NCBI RefSeq assembly: GCF_038023995.1
Contig: NZ_CP150660.1
Coordinates: 3,946,130-4,010,129, forward strand
Source of the DNA: Polaribacter atrinae
GTDB taxonomy: Bacteria; Bacteroidota; Bacteroidia; Flavobacteriales; Flavobacteriaceae
Direction: 5' to 3'
Length of the DNA: 64,000 bases
In this document: positions 54,452 to 63,830 of the stretch, in pieces
Layout: every line of letters starts with the position of its first letter
Numbering within the stretch: the first letter of the stretch is position 1
The notes under the pieces: model-generated
Databases searched by the model: none
What the model saw: only the letters and a program-made list of their open reading frames with translations
What the model was told of the DNA's origin: nothing
Made by a program: the position numbers and the translations under genes

Positions 54452-54886
54452 TTATTTTATAAATTTTATAGTGAAAGGATACTTATAATTTTCTCCTTCT
54501 TTTGCTTTTAATGACGCAATAATAATTAAGGCTATTTTAATAACTCCTACAATACCAGCTAAAGAAGCAAACCCCATAAAACCAAAAAAGTTATGTGAAT
54601 CGAAATTGATACTTACCTGATTAAAGTTGTTAAAATTGTTGAAGTTTCTAAAAATAGAACCAACAAAAAGAGGGATAAAAGACAAGGTTAAAATAAAGAT
54701 GTATAAAGAATAACTGATATTAAAATTAATAGCTTCTTTGCCTTGTTCGTCTAAAAAGTTGCTTCTGTCTTTTAATGTTTGCCATGCAATTAAAGGTGTA
54801 ATAATATTACCAAAAGGAAATATAAATCCTGCAAATGCAGAAATATGAATTAAAAAGGCATTGGTGTTTTCTTTATTTTGTTTCAT
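54452..54886 (-). CDS. DUF4870 membrane protein
   Basis: 144-aa protein with three or four membrane segments and the DUF4870 pattern AFAGFIFPFGNIITPLIAW near the N-terminus and FLDEQGKEAINFNISYSLY in the middle. The asparagine-rich NNFNNFNNF loop is low-complexity. It is the first gene of the PadR/PspC/GIN operon; function unknown. Confidence 0.9.
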   Translation of the reverse strand: MKQNKENTNAFLIHISAFAGFIFPFGNIITPLIAWQTLKDRSNFLDEQGKEAINFNISYSLYIFILTLSFIPLFVGSIFRNFNNFNNFNQVSINFDSHNFFGFMGFASLAGIVGVIKIALIIIASLKAKEGENYKYPFTIKFIK

Positions 54887-55107
54887 GATTTATAAACTAT
54901 ATAATACTTTCTTATACAAATATATGTCTTAAAAAAGGTATTATGCATTGCATAGTACTATAATTAACATTTTTTTAACATTTTGATTTTTGAAATAAAA
55001 GAATTAAAAAGGCTTGTATGTCTTGTTTTTATTGAGTTTTTGTTTCATTTATTTTAACTACCTTGTCAAGGTCAAAATATATTGACGAAATTTATTAAAT
55101 CAAAAAA

Positions 55108-55563
55108 ATGAAATTTACACCAAGAAAAGTCAATCTTTTTAACCTTGTAAAATTGCCTTTGGCATATTTAGGAGGCGTAAGAGTACGCACAATTACAGAT
55201 ACAGAAGTGGTGGTTTCTATAAAACATAGATGGATGAATCAAAATCCGTTTAAAAGTATGTTTTGGGCTGCTCAAGGTATGGCGGCAGAAATGCCAACAG
55301 GAGTTTTAGTAATGAAGGCAATAGATGATTCTAAGCGGAAAGTATCGATGCTGGTAACAAAGCAAGAAGCTGAGTTCTTTAAAAAGGCAACAGGAAAAAT
55401 CCTTTTTTCTTGCAAGGGTGGAAATGAGATTAGAGAGGCAATTCAAAAATCTATAGCCACAGGAGAAGGACAAGTAATTGTTTTAACATCCGAAGGAAAA
55501 AATAAAGAAGGTGTTATCGTTTCTAGATTTAAATTCCATTGGAGTTTACGTGTAAAGAAATAA
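55108..55563 (+). CDS. DUF4442 hotdog-fold protein
   Basis: 151-aa thioesterase-like hotdog protein. The family features are NLVKLPLAYLGGVRVRTITD near residue 15 and the helix WAAQGMAAEMPTGVLVMKAI in the middle. DUF4442 members resemble acyl-CoA thioesterases but lack confirmed activity. It is followed 1 nt later by a convergent 48-aa ORF. Confidence 0.88.
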   Translation: MKFTPRKVNLFNLVKLPLAYLGGVRVRTITDTEVVVSIKHRWMNQNPFKSMFWAAQGMAAEMPTGVLVMKAIDDSKRKVSMLVTKQEAEFFKKATGKILFSCKGGNEIREAIQKSIATGEGQVIVLTSEGKNKEGVIVSRFKFHWSLRVKK

Positions 55564-55564
55564 A

Positions 55565-55711
55565 TTAGTCCTTCTTTTTGTATAACTCAGGTCTTTCTTC
55601 GTTATAATCACAATCTTGAAAAATACCACAAGATACACTTGTACGTGCCAAGGGTTTTGATGTTTCAAATTTATTATAGAAAGTTTCTATTTCTGGAGAT
55701 AAATATTTCAT
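55565..55711 (-). CDS. 48-aa small protein, convergent with DUF4442
   Basis: ORF from ATG 55711 to TAA at 55565. The product (MKYLSPEIETFYNKFETS...CGIFQDCDYNEERPE...) has two cysteines and a conserved-looking protein-like composition, with a good start context after an A/T-rich leader. It ends 1 nt from the DUF4442 stop. No family is recognised; real coding status is likely but not certain. Confidence 0.5.
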   Translation of the reverse strand: MKYLSPEIETFYNKFETSKPLARTSVSCGIFQDCDYNEERPELYKKKD

Positions 55712-55993
55712 AATTTCTTTTTTTTATAATTTACAAATTAGGTTTTTTCTAACTACATATCAAAAGTAATATTTTTGTTTGCGCAGTAAAACAACAAGAA
55801 GTTAATTTTGTGTTATAAGTAAAGTAATCAAATTAACTTTATCATAATATAGAAGAGTAAATGTGATTTTGGAAAAAAGATTACATATTTTTTAAGAAAG
55901 TAAAATTGATTAAATTTAAAAATTAATTATTTATTGATGTAACAAAAAGAGTCTAAAATCATCTTATAATATATAAACCTTAAAAAACAAGTT

Positions 55994-56830
55994 ATGTTTC
56001 AAGATAAAATACCACAAAATTCATCAAATAGAAATGCACACGAAATAGATTATAAAATCTTTGGCGAAGAAATGCAGTTTGTAGAAATTGAGTTAGATCC
56101 GCAAGAAGGTGTAGTTGCAGAAGCAGGTACTTTTATGATGATGGACAACAACATTAAAATGAATACTATTTTAGGTGATGGTTCTAATCAAGAAACGGGT
56201 TTGTTAGGAAAGATATTTTCTGCAGGAAAAAGAATCTTAACCGGAGAAAGTTTATTTATGACTGTTTTTACAAACGATGGGGTTGGTAAAAAACAAATTT
56301 CATTTGCATCTCCATATCCTGGAAAAATAATTCCGATTGATTTAACCCAGTTTGGTGGAAAATTCATTTGTCAGAAAGACGCTTTTTTATGCGCAGCAAA
56401 AGGAGTTTCTATAGGTATCGAGTTTTCTAAAAAGTTAGGTAGAGGTTTGTTTGGTGGCGAAGGTTTTATCATGCAAAAGATAGAAGGCGATGGTTTAGGC
56501 TTTATTCATGCAGGAGGAACCATGGCTAAAAAAGTATTGCAACCAGGAGAAGTTTTAAAAGTAGACACTGGTTGTATTGTTGGTTTTACGCAAGATGTAC
56601 AGTATGATATTGAGTTTGTTGGTGGTATAAAAAACACCATTTTTGGTGGCGAAGGAATGTTTTTTGCTTCTTTACGCGGACCAGGAACAGTCTATATACA
56701 ATCTTTACCATTTAGTAGATTGGCAGGAAGAGTGCTTTCTATGGCGCCAAGATCTGGAAACGGAAGTAGAGGAGAAGGCAGTGTTTTAGGAGGAATTGGA
56801 GACTTGTTAGATGGCGATAATCGTTTTTAA
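55994..56830 (+). CDS. AIM24/TIGR00266 family protein
   Basis: 278-aa beta-rich protein (AIM24/DUF124). Marks: MQFVEIELDPQEGVVAEAGTFMMMDNNI, GLLGKIFSAGKRILTGESLFMT, and GEGFIMQKIEGDGLGFIHAGG. The C-terminus is a glycine/serine tail (GSRGEGSVLGGIGDLLDGD) with no membrane anchor. Relatives may bind membranes or lipids; biochemical role not known. It stands alone with more than 280 nt of A/T-rich sequence upstream (55712-55993) in which I see nothing else. Confidence 0.92.
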   Translation: MFQDKIPQNSSNRNAHEIDYKIFGEEMQFVEIELDPQEGVVAEAGTFMMMDNNIKMNTILGDGSNQETGLLGKIFSAGKRILTGESLFMTVFTNDGVGKKQISFASPYPGKIIPIDLTQFGGKFICQKDAFLCAAKGVSIGIEFSKKLGRGLFGGEGFIMQKIEGDGLGFIHAGGTMAKKVLQPGEVLKVDTGCIVGFTQDVQYDIEFVGGIKNTIFGGEGMFFASLRGPGTVYIQSLPFSRLAGRVLSMAPRSGNGSRGEGSVLGGIGDLLDGDNRF

Positions 56831-56968
56831 AAACGAACTGACTTTATAAGTCTCATTTGATTTTTATTGATATTTAAAGAATCCATTTTTTTTCACCTAA
56901 AAATTGTTGCTTGAATGACAAAAACAGGTTTTAGAAAAGTGTCGACTTATAGATAGTTGTACACTTTT

Positions 56969-57832
56969 TTAAATATTGGCTTTTATCATTCTATCATTTC
57001 CAATAAAATCTTTCTTTAGTTCGATATTTTTAAAACCTTGTTCTTGTAGCATTTCTATAGTTTCTTTTCCTAAGTATTGATTGATTTCAAAAAATAACAA
57101 TCCGTTTTTAGTTAGGTGTTGTTTTGCTAAAGAAGCAATTTTTTTATAGAAAATTAGTGGGTTATTGTCATCAACAAACAGCGCTAAATGAGGTTCGTTT
57201 TGCAAAACATTATTATTTATTTCTACCTTTTCTAATTCTCTTACGTAAGGCGGATTAGAAACAATAATATCATATTGCAGTGGTAATTTTTCTGCTTTTA
57301 AAATGTCTATTTCTAAAAAAGAAACAGCAACGTTATTTAAAAGCGCATTTTGTTGTGCTACTTTTAAGGCTTCCGTAGAAACATCAATTGCAGAAACGGT
57401 TAGGTTCTTTAAATTTTTGGCTAGAGAAATAGGGATACAGCCAGTTCCTGTACCGATATCAAGAATTTTTAAGTTATTGTCTTGGTTCATAGTTCTTAAT
57501 TTTGGTGTTTCGTTTACAATCCATTCTACCAATTCTTCTGTTTCTGGTCTTGGTATTAATGTATTTTTATCAACCAAAAAAGGGAGACTATAAAATTCAG
57601 TTTCACCTAAAATATATTGAACAGGCTCTTCTTTTTGAAGTCTTTTTATAATGCTTTTTAATTCTGATAAAATTTCATCAGTAATTAAAAAATTGGGTTT
57701 CATTACCGTATCAATTCTTTGTAAGTTTAGTTTTGCTTCTATCAACAAAAAAAAGAAAGAATCTATTTCTGTCTTTGGATAAGTAGCTGATAGTTCATTA
57801 TTAAAAAAAATACGGAAATTCTGAAGTGTCAT
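56969..57832 (-). CDS. prmC: Release-factor glutamine methyltransferase PrmC
   Basis: Methylates the GGQ glutamine of release factors RF1 and RF2 with SAM. The 287-aa protein has an N-terminal helical domain, then the SAM loop ILDIGTGTGCIPISLAK and the catalytic NPPY motif (VSNPPYVRELE). Length and motif order are normal for PrmC. It is the last gene of the GNAT-cls-prmC run, 7 nt after cls. Confidence 0.95.
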   Translation of the reverse strand: MTLQNFRIFFNNELSATYPKTEIDSFFFLLIEAKLNLQRIDTVMKPNFLITDEILSELKSIIKRLQKEEPVQYILGETEFYSLPFLVDKNTLIPRPETEELVEWIVNETPKLRTMNQDNNLKILDIGTGTGCIPISLAKNLKNLTVSAIDVSTEALKVAQQNALLNNVAVSFLEIDILKAEKLPLQYDIIVSNPPYVRELEKVEINNNVLQNEPHLALFVDDNNPLIFYKKIASLAKQHLTKNGLLFFEINQYLGKETIEMLQEQGFKNIELKKDFIGNDRMIKANI

Positions 57833-57839
57833 AGATAGG

Positions 57840-59264
57840 TTATAATAAAGGGCTTAAAAATCTGGCCAAACGTTCAAGTGTTTTTTGCTTGTTAGATCTA
57901 TTTAAGAAGTCTTCTAGTTTTATTTTATTTGCTAATTTTTTTCTTTCGTTAAATTCTTTAGAAATATCTAAAGTAATTTGTTGATCAAAAATTAAGGCAT
58001 TTAACTCGTAATTATGTTCAAAACTTCTACAATCAAAATTAGTAGAACCTATAGAGGTAATTTCATCATCTATAAAGATCACCTTACTGTGCGAGAAATC
58101 TTCTCTTAGATAAATATCTACTCCGGCTTTTAGTAAGCCTTCAAAATAAGAGTACATGCTATAGGTAGCAATATTAGAGTCTGTAACTTTAGGTAATAAT
58201 AAAGTTACTTTTACACCGCTTAAAGCAGCAATTTTAAAGGCTTCTAAAATAGCATAAGTAGGTATAAAATAAGGATTTAAAACACAAATACTTTTTTCAG
58301 CTAAATTAATAAGGCTTAAATATTGTTGCATTACAACCGGTTGTTTGTAATCTGGTCCGCTAGAAACAATTTGTATTTTAGTGCTTCCGGTTGTATTAGA
58401 AACGGTGTTGTATTTTTCTTTTTGACTTAAATCGATATCCGTTGCGTAGTAATAATCTTTTAAAAAAGTATCGTGTAAGTTAGCTACTGCACAGCCAGAT
58501 ATTTGCACATGTGCATCTTGCCAAATACCTAAACTAGTGTCTTCTGTAATGTATTCATCAGAAATATTTACGCCACCTGTAAAGCCAATCTCGTTATCTA
58601 TAATTGCAATTTTTCTATGATTTCTATAATTCAAAGAAAAAATAAAACTTCCTAATTTAAAAGGAGTTTCTGGGTATATTTCTACACCTATTGCTGTAAG
58701 ATGTTGTTTAGTTTTCTTATTTAATTGAAAGCTACCAAAAGAATCGTATAAAATACGCACTTCTACATTTTCTTTTCGTTTTTGTTCTAATAACGTAATT
58801 ATGTTATTTAAAATTTCTCCATTTTCAATAATATAATACTGTAAATGAATAAAGGATGTAGCGTTTTTAATTGCTTTATATAGTGCTTCAAAAGTTTCTT
58901 TTCCGTTTTTTAAGACAACAACATCGTTGTTTAATTGTAAGGGTAAATTTGTATTGTTAAAAACTAAATTAGATATTTTAGATGCTTTATTACTTTTAAG
59001 TACGGCTGCGTTTTTATTGTTTGCATTTTTAAGATTTTCCTGAATATATTTTTTTCTTTTCTTGGTTTCTTTAAGTTCAAAGTATTTTATTTTTCTTCTA
59101 TTGATACCAAATAAAATAAAAATAAAAACACCTAAGAAAGGAAACAAGAATGTAATTAAAATCCAGCTTAAAGATTTAGAGGGTTTTACACCAAAATATA
59201 AAATATTGTAAAAAGCCCAACTAAATAGTAAAAGATGAATCGATATAAGAATGGTATAAATCAA
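57840..59264 (-). CDS. cls: Cardiolipin synthase
   Basis: 474-aa bacterial-type cardiolipin synthase: two N-terminal membrane helices (LLLFSWAFYNILYFGV; ILITFLFPFLGVFIFILFG) followed by two phospholipase-D HKD domains with HRKIAIID (about 225) and HSKVIFID (about 400). Catalyses transfer of one phosphatidyl group between two phosphatidylglycerols to give cardiolipin. It is 4 nt downstream of a GNAT gene and 7 nt before prmC. Confidence 0.94.
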   Translation of the reverse strand: MIYTILISIHLLLFSWAFYNILYFGVKPSKSLSWILITFLFPFLGVFIFILFGINRRKIKYFELKETKKRKKYIQENLKNANNKNAAVLKSNKASKISNLVFNNTNLPLQLNNDVVVLKNGKETFEALYKAIKNATSFIHLQYYIIENGEILNNIITLLEQKRKENVEVRILYDSFGSFQLNKKTKQHLTAIGVEIYPETPFKLGSFIFSLNYRNHRKIAIIDNEIGFTGGVNISDEYITEDTSLGIWQDAHVQISGCAVANLHDTFLKDYYYATDIDLSQKEKYNTVSNTTGSTKIQIVSSGPDYKQPVVMQQYLSLINLAEKSICVLNPYFIPTYAILEAFKIAALSGVKVTLLLPKVTDSNIATYSMYSYFEGLLKAGVDIYLREDFSHSKVIFIDDEITSIGSTNFDCRSFEHNYELNALIFDQQITLDISKEFNERKKLANKIKLEDFLNRSNKQKTLERLARFLSPLL

Positions 59265-59268
59265 AATT

Positions 59269-59760
59269 TTATAATTTTTTTAGCATCCAAACAGGGCAAG
59301 AATAATGTCCGGTATTTCCCATAGGTTTGTCAAGGTTTACAAAACCATTTTTTTTATATAATGCTTGTGCAGCATTCATATATGGCATGGTTTCTAAATA
59401 ACAGTTTTCAAAACCAATTGTTTTGGCTTTATCTAAGCAAGTGTTTATTAATTTAGATCCCAAACCTTTTCCTCGTGTTATCGGTAAAAAATACATTTTT
59501 TGAAGCTCGCAGGTATTCCCTTCAAAATTATCTAATTGTGCTATTCCTGCTCCGCCAACCACCATATTATTATGCTCTATAACATAATAGAATGAGGTAG
59601 GTTTTTCAAAGTTTTCAAACATTTTATCAGTAGCTTTGTCTTCGTAGGCAGTACCAATTTTTGGAGCGCCCATTTCTAAAAGAACTTCTCTAATTACAGT
59701 TGCCATTTGTGCATTGTCTTTAGATTGAATTTCTCTAATGATAAAATCTGTACTTTTCAT
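59269..59760 (-). CDS. GNAT-family N-acetyltransferase
   Basis: 163-aa acetyltransferase with the acetyl-CoA motif LQKMYFLPITRGKGLGSKLIN and the conserved end CYLETMPYMNAAQALYKKNGF. It belongs to the general GNAT group rather than RimI. The substrate is unknown. It is the first gene of the cls-prmC run. Divergent from the LEA-like lipoprotein gene. Confidence 0.9.
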   Translation of the reverse strand: MKSTDFIIREIQSKDNAQMATVIREVLLEMGAPKIGTAYEDKATDKMFENFEKPTSFYYVIEHNNMVVGGAGIAQLDNFEGNTCELQKMYFLPITRGKGLGSKLINTCLDKAKTIGFENCYLETMPYMNAAQALYKKNGFVNLDKPMGNTGHYSCPVWMLKKL

Positions 59761-59811
59761 TTATTACTGTATTTTTGCAAGAGCAATTTACCTTTTTTTT
59801 AAATATTGAAC

Positions 59812-60270
59812 ATGAAAAACCTTTTATATTTTATACTTTTATTTACATTAATAACAAGTTGTTCTGTAAAAGAAAAACCTATTTTTATAAAGGTAGATAA
59901 CGTAAAAGTAACTTCTTTTAAAGGAGATACAATTCGTTTAAAAGCACAAGCTTTTTTTGAAAACCCAAATGATGTTGGTGGTAAAATTTCTACAGATGAA
60001 ATTAAGGTAATTGTTAACGGAGCGGAAGTTGCACAGGTTTCTTCAGATGAATTTGAAGTGCCCGCAAGAAAGGAGTTTTCTATTCCGTTACTTGTAGTAA
60101 TTCCAGCTAAAAAAGTATTTGACAATAACAAAAATGGAATTTTAGGAGGTTTGCTAAATTCATTTTTAAATAAATCTATCAAAGTGCAATTTACGGGCGA
60201 TTTAAAATACACCGTTTTCGGCTATTCTAGTATCTACCCGATAGATCAAATTCAGGAAATTAAATTTTAA
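59812..60270 (+). CDS. LEA-type-2-like lipoprotein
   Basis: 152-aa lipoprotein from ATG 59812 with lipobox ITSC-Ser. The domain (KVTSFKGDTIRLKAQAFFENPNDVGGKIS ... LKYTVFGYSSIYPI) fits the LEA-14/WHy-like fold in Bacteroidota. A TTG start two codons upstream (59806) is possible. Its stop is 33 nt before the ribD start used here, which may be co-transcribed. Confidence 0.85.
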   Translation: MKNLLYFILLFTLITSCSVKEKPIFIKVDNVKVTSFKGDTIRLKAQAFFENPNDVGGKISTDEIKVIVNGAEVAQVSSDEFEVPARKEFSIPLLVVIPAKKVFDNNKNGILGGLLNSFLNKSIKVQFTGDLKYTVFGYSSIYPIDQIQEIKF

Positions 60271-60303
60271 TTTATCAGTCATAAAAAATACATAAAACGC
60301 TGT

Positions 60304-61317
60304 TTGCAAATTGCCAAAAACGGAATTGGGGCTTCTCGTCCTAATCCTTCTGTTGGTGCAGTTGTGGTGCATCAAAATAAAATTATAGGCGAAGGTTTTA
60401 CATCGCCTTATGGCGGTAATCATGCCGAAGTAAATGCTATTAATGCTGTAAAAGATAAAGGCCTTTTAAAAGAAGCTACTATCTATGTAACTTTAGAGCC
60501 TTGTTCTCATTTTGGAAAAACACCGCCTTGTGCAGATTTAATTGTAAAACATCAACTTAAAAATGTTGTTATTGGCTGTATAGATTCTAATAGTTTGGTG
60601 GCAGGTAAAGGAATTGATCGTCTTAAAAAGGCAGGAATTAATGTTACTGTTGGCGTTTTAGAAGCTGAATGTAAAGAGCATCACAAACGATTTTTTACGG
60701 TTCAGAATAAAAAAAGACCTTATATTATTTTAAAATGGGCGCAAACTAAAGATGGTTTTGTTGCTCCTTTAACAAAAGATACCCAGAAACCCGTTTGGAT
60801 TTCTAACCCATATTCTCAGCAATTAGTCCATAAATGGAGAGCAGAGGAACACGCAATTTTAGTAGGAACAAATACGGTAATTGCAGACAATCCTAAATTA
60901 AATGTGAGAAGTTGGTCTGGTCAAAATCCTGTGAGAATTGTTTTAGATCGTACTTTAAGAGCCTCAGAAAATCTTAGTGTTTTTGATGGAAGTGTTAAAA
61001 CAATTGTAATCACAGAAAAAGAAATTTCTTCGCAAAAAGGTAATGAAGAACTATTTATAGAAACTATAGATTTCTCGAATAATCTAGCAAATCAAGTTTG
61101 CGATGTTTTACAAAAACATCAAATTCAGTCAGTGATTATTGAAGGAGGTTCACAAACCCTACAAATTTTTATTGATGAAAACCTTTGGGATGAAGCGCTA
61201 GTTTTTGTGGGTGAAACAACATTTAAAACAGGAGTGAAGGCGCCTATTTTTAATAAAGTATTTACGAAAGAAATAAACATCAAAACAGATGTTTTAAAAA
61301 CATACATAAATGATTAA
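60304..61317 (+). CDS. ribD: Bifunctional riboflavin deaminase/reductase
   Basis: Deaminates then reduces the pyrimidine intermediate of riboflavin synthesis. The deaminase half has the zinc site HAEVNAI (about residue 40) and PCSHFGKTPPCADL; the reductase half has TKDGFVAP and IIEGGSQTL. The listed start is a TTG. The sequence just upstream in frame (ISHKKYIKRCLQ) matches the conserved first helix of RibD, but it contains only ATC (60274) or ATA (60292) as possible starts after a TAA at 60268. The real N-terminus may therefore be up to 10 codons longer with a non-standard start. Confidence 0.92.
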   Translation: MQIAKNGIGASRPNPSVGAVVVHQNKIIGEGFTSPYGGNHAEVNAINAVKDKGLLKEATIYVTLEPCSHFGKTPPCADLIVKHQLKNVVIGCIDSNSLVAGKGIDRLKKAGINVTVGVLEAECKEHHKRFFTVQNKKRPYIILKWAQTKDGFVAPLTKDTQKPVWISNPYSQQLVHKWRAEEHAILVGTNTVIADNPKLNVRSWSGQNPVRIVLDRTLRASENLSVFDGSVKTIVITEKEISSQKGNEELFIETIDFSNNLANQVCDVLQKHQIQSVIIEGGSQTLQIFIDENLWDEALVFVGETTFKTGVKAPIFNKVFTKEINIKTDVLKTYIND

Positions 61318-61921
61318 GAACCTCGTTTTCGATTTTGGTGATATTTTTATCAACCTAGATAAACCAGCAACTTATAGAGAAATGGCTGCTTTAGGTGTTA
61401 CAAAAATTACAGAAGAAATGATAGCAGTTTATCATCAATATGAAAAAGGATTGATGACAACGGATGCCTTTATTAATTTCTTTCATGATAAATTTGGGTT
61501 AGAAAAAACGGATCTAGTAAGATCTTGGAATGCCGTTTTATTAGATTTTCCTAAAAAACGATTAGAGTTTGTAAAAGAATTGGCGGCTAGTAAAAAGTAC
61601 CGTTTGTTTTTATTAAGCAACACCAACGATTTACACATAAGTTGGATTCAAGATTCTTTGGGAGATGAATTTTATAATGAGTTTAAAAATTGTTTTGAGC
61701 AGTTTTATTTATCGCACGAAATTAATTTTAGAAAACCAGATGCAGAAATTTATCAATTTGTATTAAATGAAAATGAGTTAATAGCAGAAGAAACGTTGTT
61801 TGTAGATGATTTAAAAGAAAATACAGATTCAGCAAATTCTTTGGGTATTCATGTTTGGAATTTAATTCCTGGAGAAGAAGAGATAACAGAGTTATTTACA
61901 AAAAAGAAGAATTTATTGTGA
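61310..61921 (+). CDS. HAD-family hydrolase
   Basis: 203-aa phosphatase-like protein of the HAD-IA (YihX-like) group: motif I FDFGDIFINLD, motif II LLSNTND, and motif III/IV FRKPDAEIYQ with LFVDDLKEN. Motif I begins FDFGD rather than the usual DxDGT-type, as in YihX. The acting residues Asp are retained. It overlaps ribD by 8 nt and the following transporter gene by 4 nt, so the three genes are coupled. Substrate unknown; removal of a phosphate in riboflavin synthesis is possible. Confidence 0.9.
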   Translation: MIKNLVFDFGDIFINLDKPATYREMAALGVTKITEEMIAVYHQYEKGLMTTDAFINFFHDKFGLEKTDLVRSWNAVLLDFPKKRLEFVKELAASKKYRLFLLSNTNDLHISWIQDSLGDEFYNEFKNCFEQFYLSHEINFRKPDAEIYQFVLNENELIAEETLFVDDLKENTDSANSLGIHVWNLIPGEEEITELFTKKKNLL

Positions 61922-62781
61922 TTTATTTAATTTTCAGCATTCTTTTTTCAACCTTATTGTTTGTTATATTTAAATATTTCGATATTTATAAAATTGACAC
62001 TTTAAAAGCAATTGTTGTAAATTATTTAGTGGCCTTTGGTTTAGGCTTCGGTTTGTCTGAAATTACATTTTCTTTTAATGAAATACCTCAAAAACCTTGG
62101 TTTTTTGGCGCTATAATCTTAGGAGCTTTATTTGTTGCTGTATTTTTTGTAATGGCAAATACAGCACAACAAAATGGCGTTTCTGTAGCTTCTGTTGCAG
62201 GAAAAATGTCTGTAGTTATTCCCGTGGTTTTTGGTATTATTTTATACGATGAATCGGTTACTTATTTTAAGGTTATTGGAGTTTTAATTGCTTTAATATC
62301 TGTTTATTTAGCTTCTGTAAAAGAAGAAAAAAGTACTTTAAATAAAGCTGGATTACTGTTTCCAATATTACTTTTTTTTGGTTCAGGTATAATTGATACC
62401 ACACTTAAATATGTTGAAGTCAATTTTGTTAAAAATAATGAAGCTTCTCTTTTTTCTGGAAGTTTATTTGGTTTTGCAGCCTTCTTTGGATTACTTATTT
62501 TATTGATAAAAACGATTCAGAAGAGAGAACCATTTGGACTTAAAAATATAATTGCAGGTATTGTTTTAGGTGTACCAAACTACTTTACAATTGTATTTAT
62601 AATTAAAGCGATGCAAAAATCAGGTTTTGAGAGTTCTACCTTGTTTACTATAAATAATGTGTCTGTAGTTGTTGTATCAACCATTGTTGGATTACTTTTA
62701 TTCAAAGAAAAATTTAGTTTAAAAAATAAAATAGGAGTTGCATTGGCAATTTTAGGAATTGTCTTAGTAACCATTGCTTAG
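61918..62781 (+). CDS. DMT/EamA-family transporter
   Basis: 287-aa membrane protein with ten hydrophobic segments and two EamA halves (second half begins LLFPILLFFGSGIIDTTLKY). The start is a GTG at 61918, overlapping the HAD stop in GTGA. A longer form from 61855 would overlap the HAD gene by 67 nt with a charged N-terminus and is unlikely. The substrate is unknown. Confidence 0.87.
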   Translation: MIYLIFSILFSTLLFVIFKYFDIYKIDTLKAIVVNYLVAFGLGFGLSEITFSFNEIPQKPWFFGAIILGALFVAVFFVMANTAQQNGVSVASVAGKMSVVIPVVFGIILYDESVTYFKVIGVLIALISVYLASVKEEKSTLNKAGLLFPILLFFGSGIIDTTLKYVEVNFVKNNEASLFSGSLFGFAAFFGLLILLIKTIQKREPFGLKNIIAGIVLGVPNYFTIVFIIKAMQKSGFESSTLFTINNVSVVVVSTIVGLLLFKEKFSLKNKIGVALAILGIVLVTIA

Positions 62782-62782
62782 T

Positions 62783-63391
62783 ATGTTAGAAGACGTATAT
62801 AAAACAATAGAAAAACCATCCAAAGAAACCCTTTTTAAAGAAAAAGGATCTAAGTTTTTTGGGTATGCTTTTCCTGTTTTATCAGAAGAGGAGGTAAAAG
62901 AACATTTAGAAGAATTACGTAAAAAACATCACGCGGCACGTCATTTTTGTTACGCGTATCAATTAGGAATTGAAAACATAAAATTTAGAGCAAATGATGA
63001 TGGAGAACCTAATAATTCTGCAGGTTTACCTATTTATGGCCAAATTCAATCTTTTGAAGTAACCAATATTTTAATTGTTTCTGTCCGATATTTTGGAGGA
63101 ACAAAATTAGGTGTAGGTGGTTTAATTTCTGCCTATAAAACATCTGCTCAAATTAGTTTAGAAGCTGCTGATATTTTAGAAAAAACAATCAATATTTATT
63201 ATAAGTTGACTTTTGAATACGATATGATGAATGCTGTACAAAGAGTCATTAAAGAGAAAAGTATAGAAATTACCAATCAAAAATTAGAAATGAACTGCGA
63301 GTACATCATTTCTATAAGAAAAAAAGATGCACAAGCAATTTATACTATTTTTGATACTTTATATAAGGTCGCTATTAAAGAAGTGGAATAA
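62783..63391 (+). CDS. YigZ/IMPACT-family protein
   Basis: 202-aa protein from ATG 62783: IMPACT N-terminal domain (YKTIEKPSKETLFKEKGSKFFGY ... GEPNNSAGLPIYGQIQS ... RYFGGTKLGVGGLI) followed by a YigZ C-terminal domain. Its relatives associate with ribosomes or stress control (IMPACT). A TTG three codons upstream is possible. It lies 1 nt after the DMT gene, and is convergent with the thioesterase gene. Confidence 0.92.
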   Translation: MLEDVYKTIEKPSKETLFKEKGSKFFGYAFPVLSEEEVKEHLEELRKKHHAARHFCYAYQLGIENIKFRANDDGEPNNSAGLPIYGQIQSFEVTNILIVSVRYFGGTKLGVGGLISAYKTSAQISLEAADILEKTINIYYKLTFEYDMMNAVQRVIKEKSIEITNQKLEMNCEYIISIRKKDAQAIYTIFDTLYKVAIKEVE

Positions 63392-63431
63392 TAGTTTGAG
63401 TAAAAAAATGAATTATTTCTTTACAGTTCTA

Positions 63432-63830
63432 TTAATATCCCAAACCTTTTAATAAATAATCCGGACAGCGAGTTGGTTTCATTGTTTTACTGTTCATAAA
63501 AGCTAAAACAGAACTTCCTGTACAGATGAGTTCGTCATTTTGATTTACAATTTCATACTCAAACTCAATTTTAACCAAAGGCTTTTTTTTCAATATTGTT
63601 TTTATGGTTAAAATATCGTCGTACAAAGCCGATTTTATGAATTTAAAATTTATAGAAATAACAGGAAGCATTATCCCGCTTAATTCCATATCTTTGTATG
63701 TAACACCTAAAGAACGCATCCATTCGGTGCGTCCTAATTCAAAAAATTGCGCGTAATTACCGTGATATACGACCCCCATTTGATCCGTTTCCGAATATCG
63801 AATTCTAGTTTTTGTTATAGATTTTTTCAA
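63432..63830 (-). CDS. YbgC-like acyl-CoA thioesterase
   Basis: 132-aa hotdog-fold hydrolase of the 4-hydroxybenzoyl-CoA thioesterase family. The catalytic signature YSETDQMGVVYHGNYAQFFE (about residues 12-31, catalytic Asp in DQMGVVYH) is intact. Such enzymes hydrolyse short-chain or hydroxy-acyl-CoAs and can help control free CoA. It is divergent from whatever gene starts right of the window. Confidence 0.92.
   Translation of the reverse strand: MKKSITKTRIRYSETDQMGVVYHGNYAQFFELGRTEWMRSLGVTYKDMELSGIMLPVISINFKFIKSALYDDILTIKTILKKKPLVKIEFEYEIVNQNDELICTGSSVLAFMNSKTMKPTRCPDYLLKGLGY

Noticed and set aside
61855..61917. Longer DMT transporter start at 61855
   Set aside because: Would overlap the HAD gene by 67 nt with a charged N-terminus; GTG 61918 gives a normal membrane start and a GTGA overlap.
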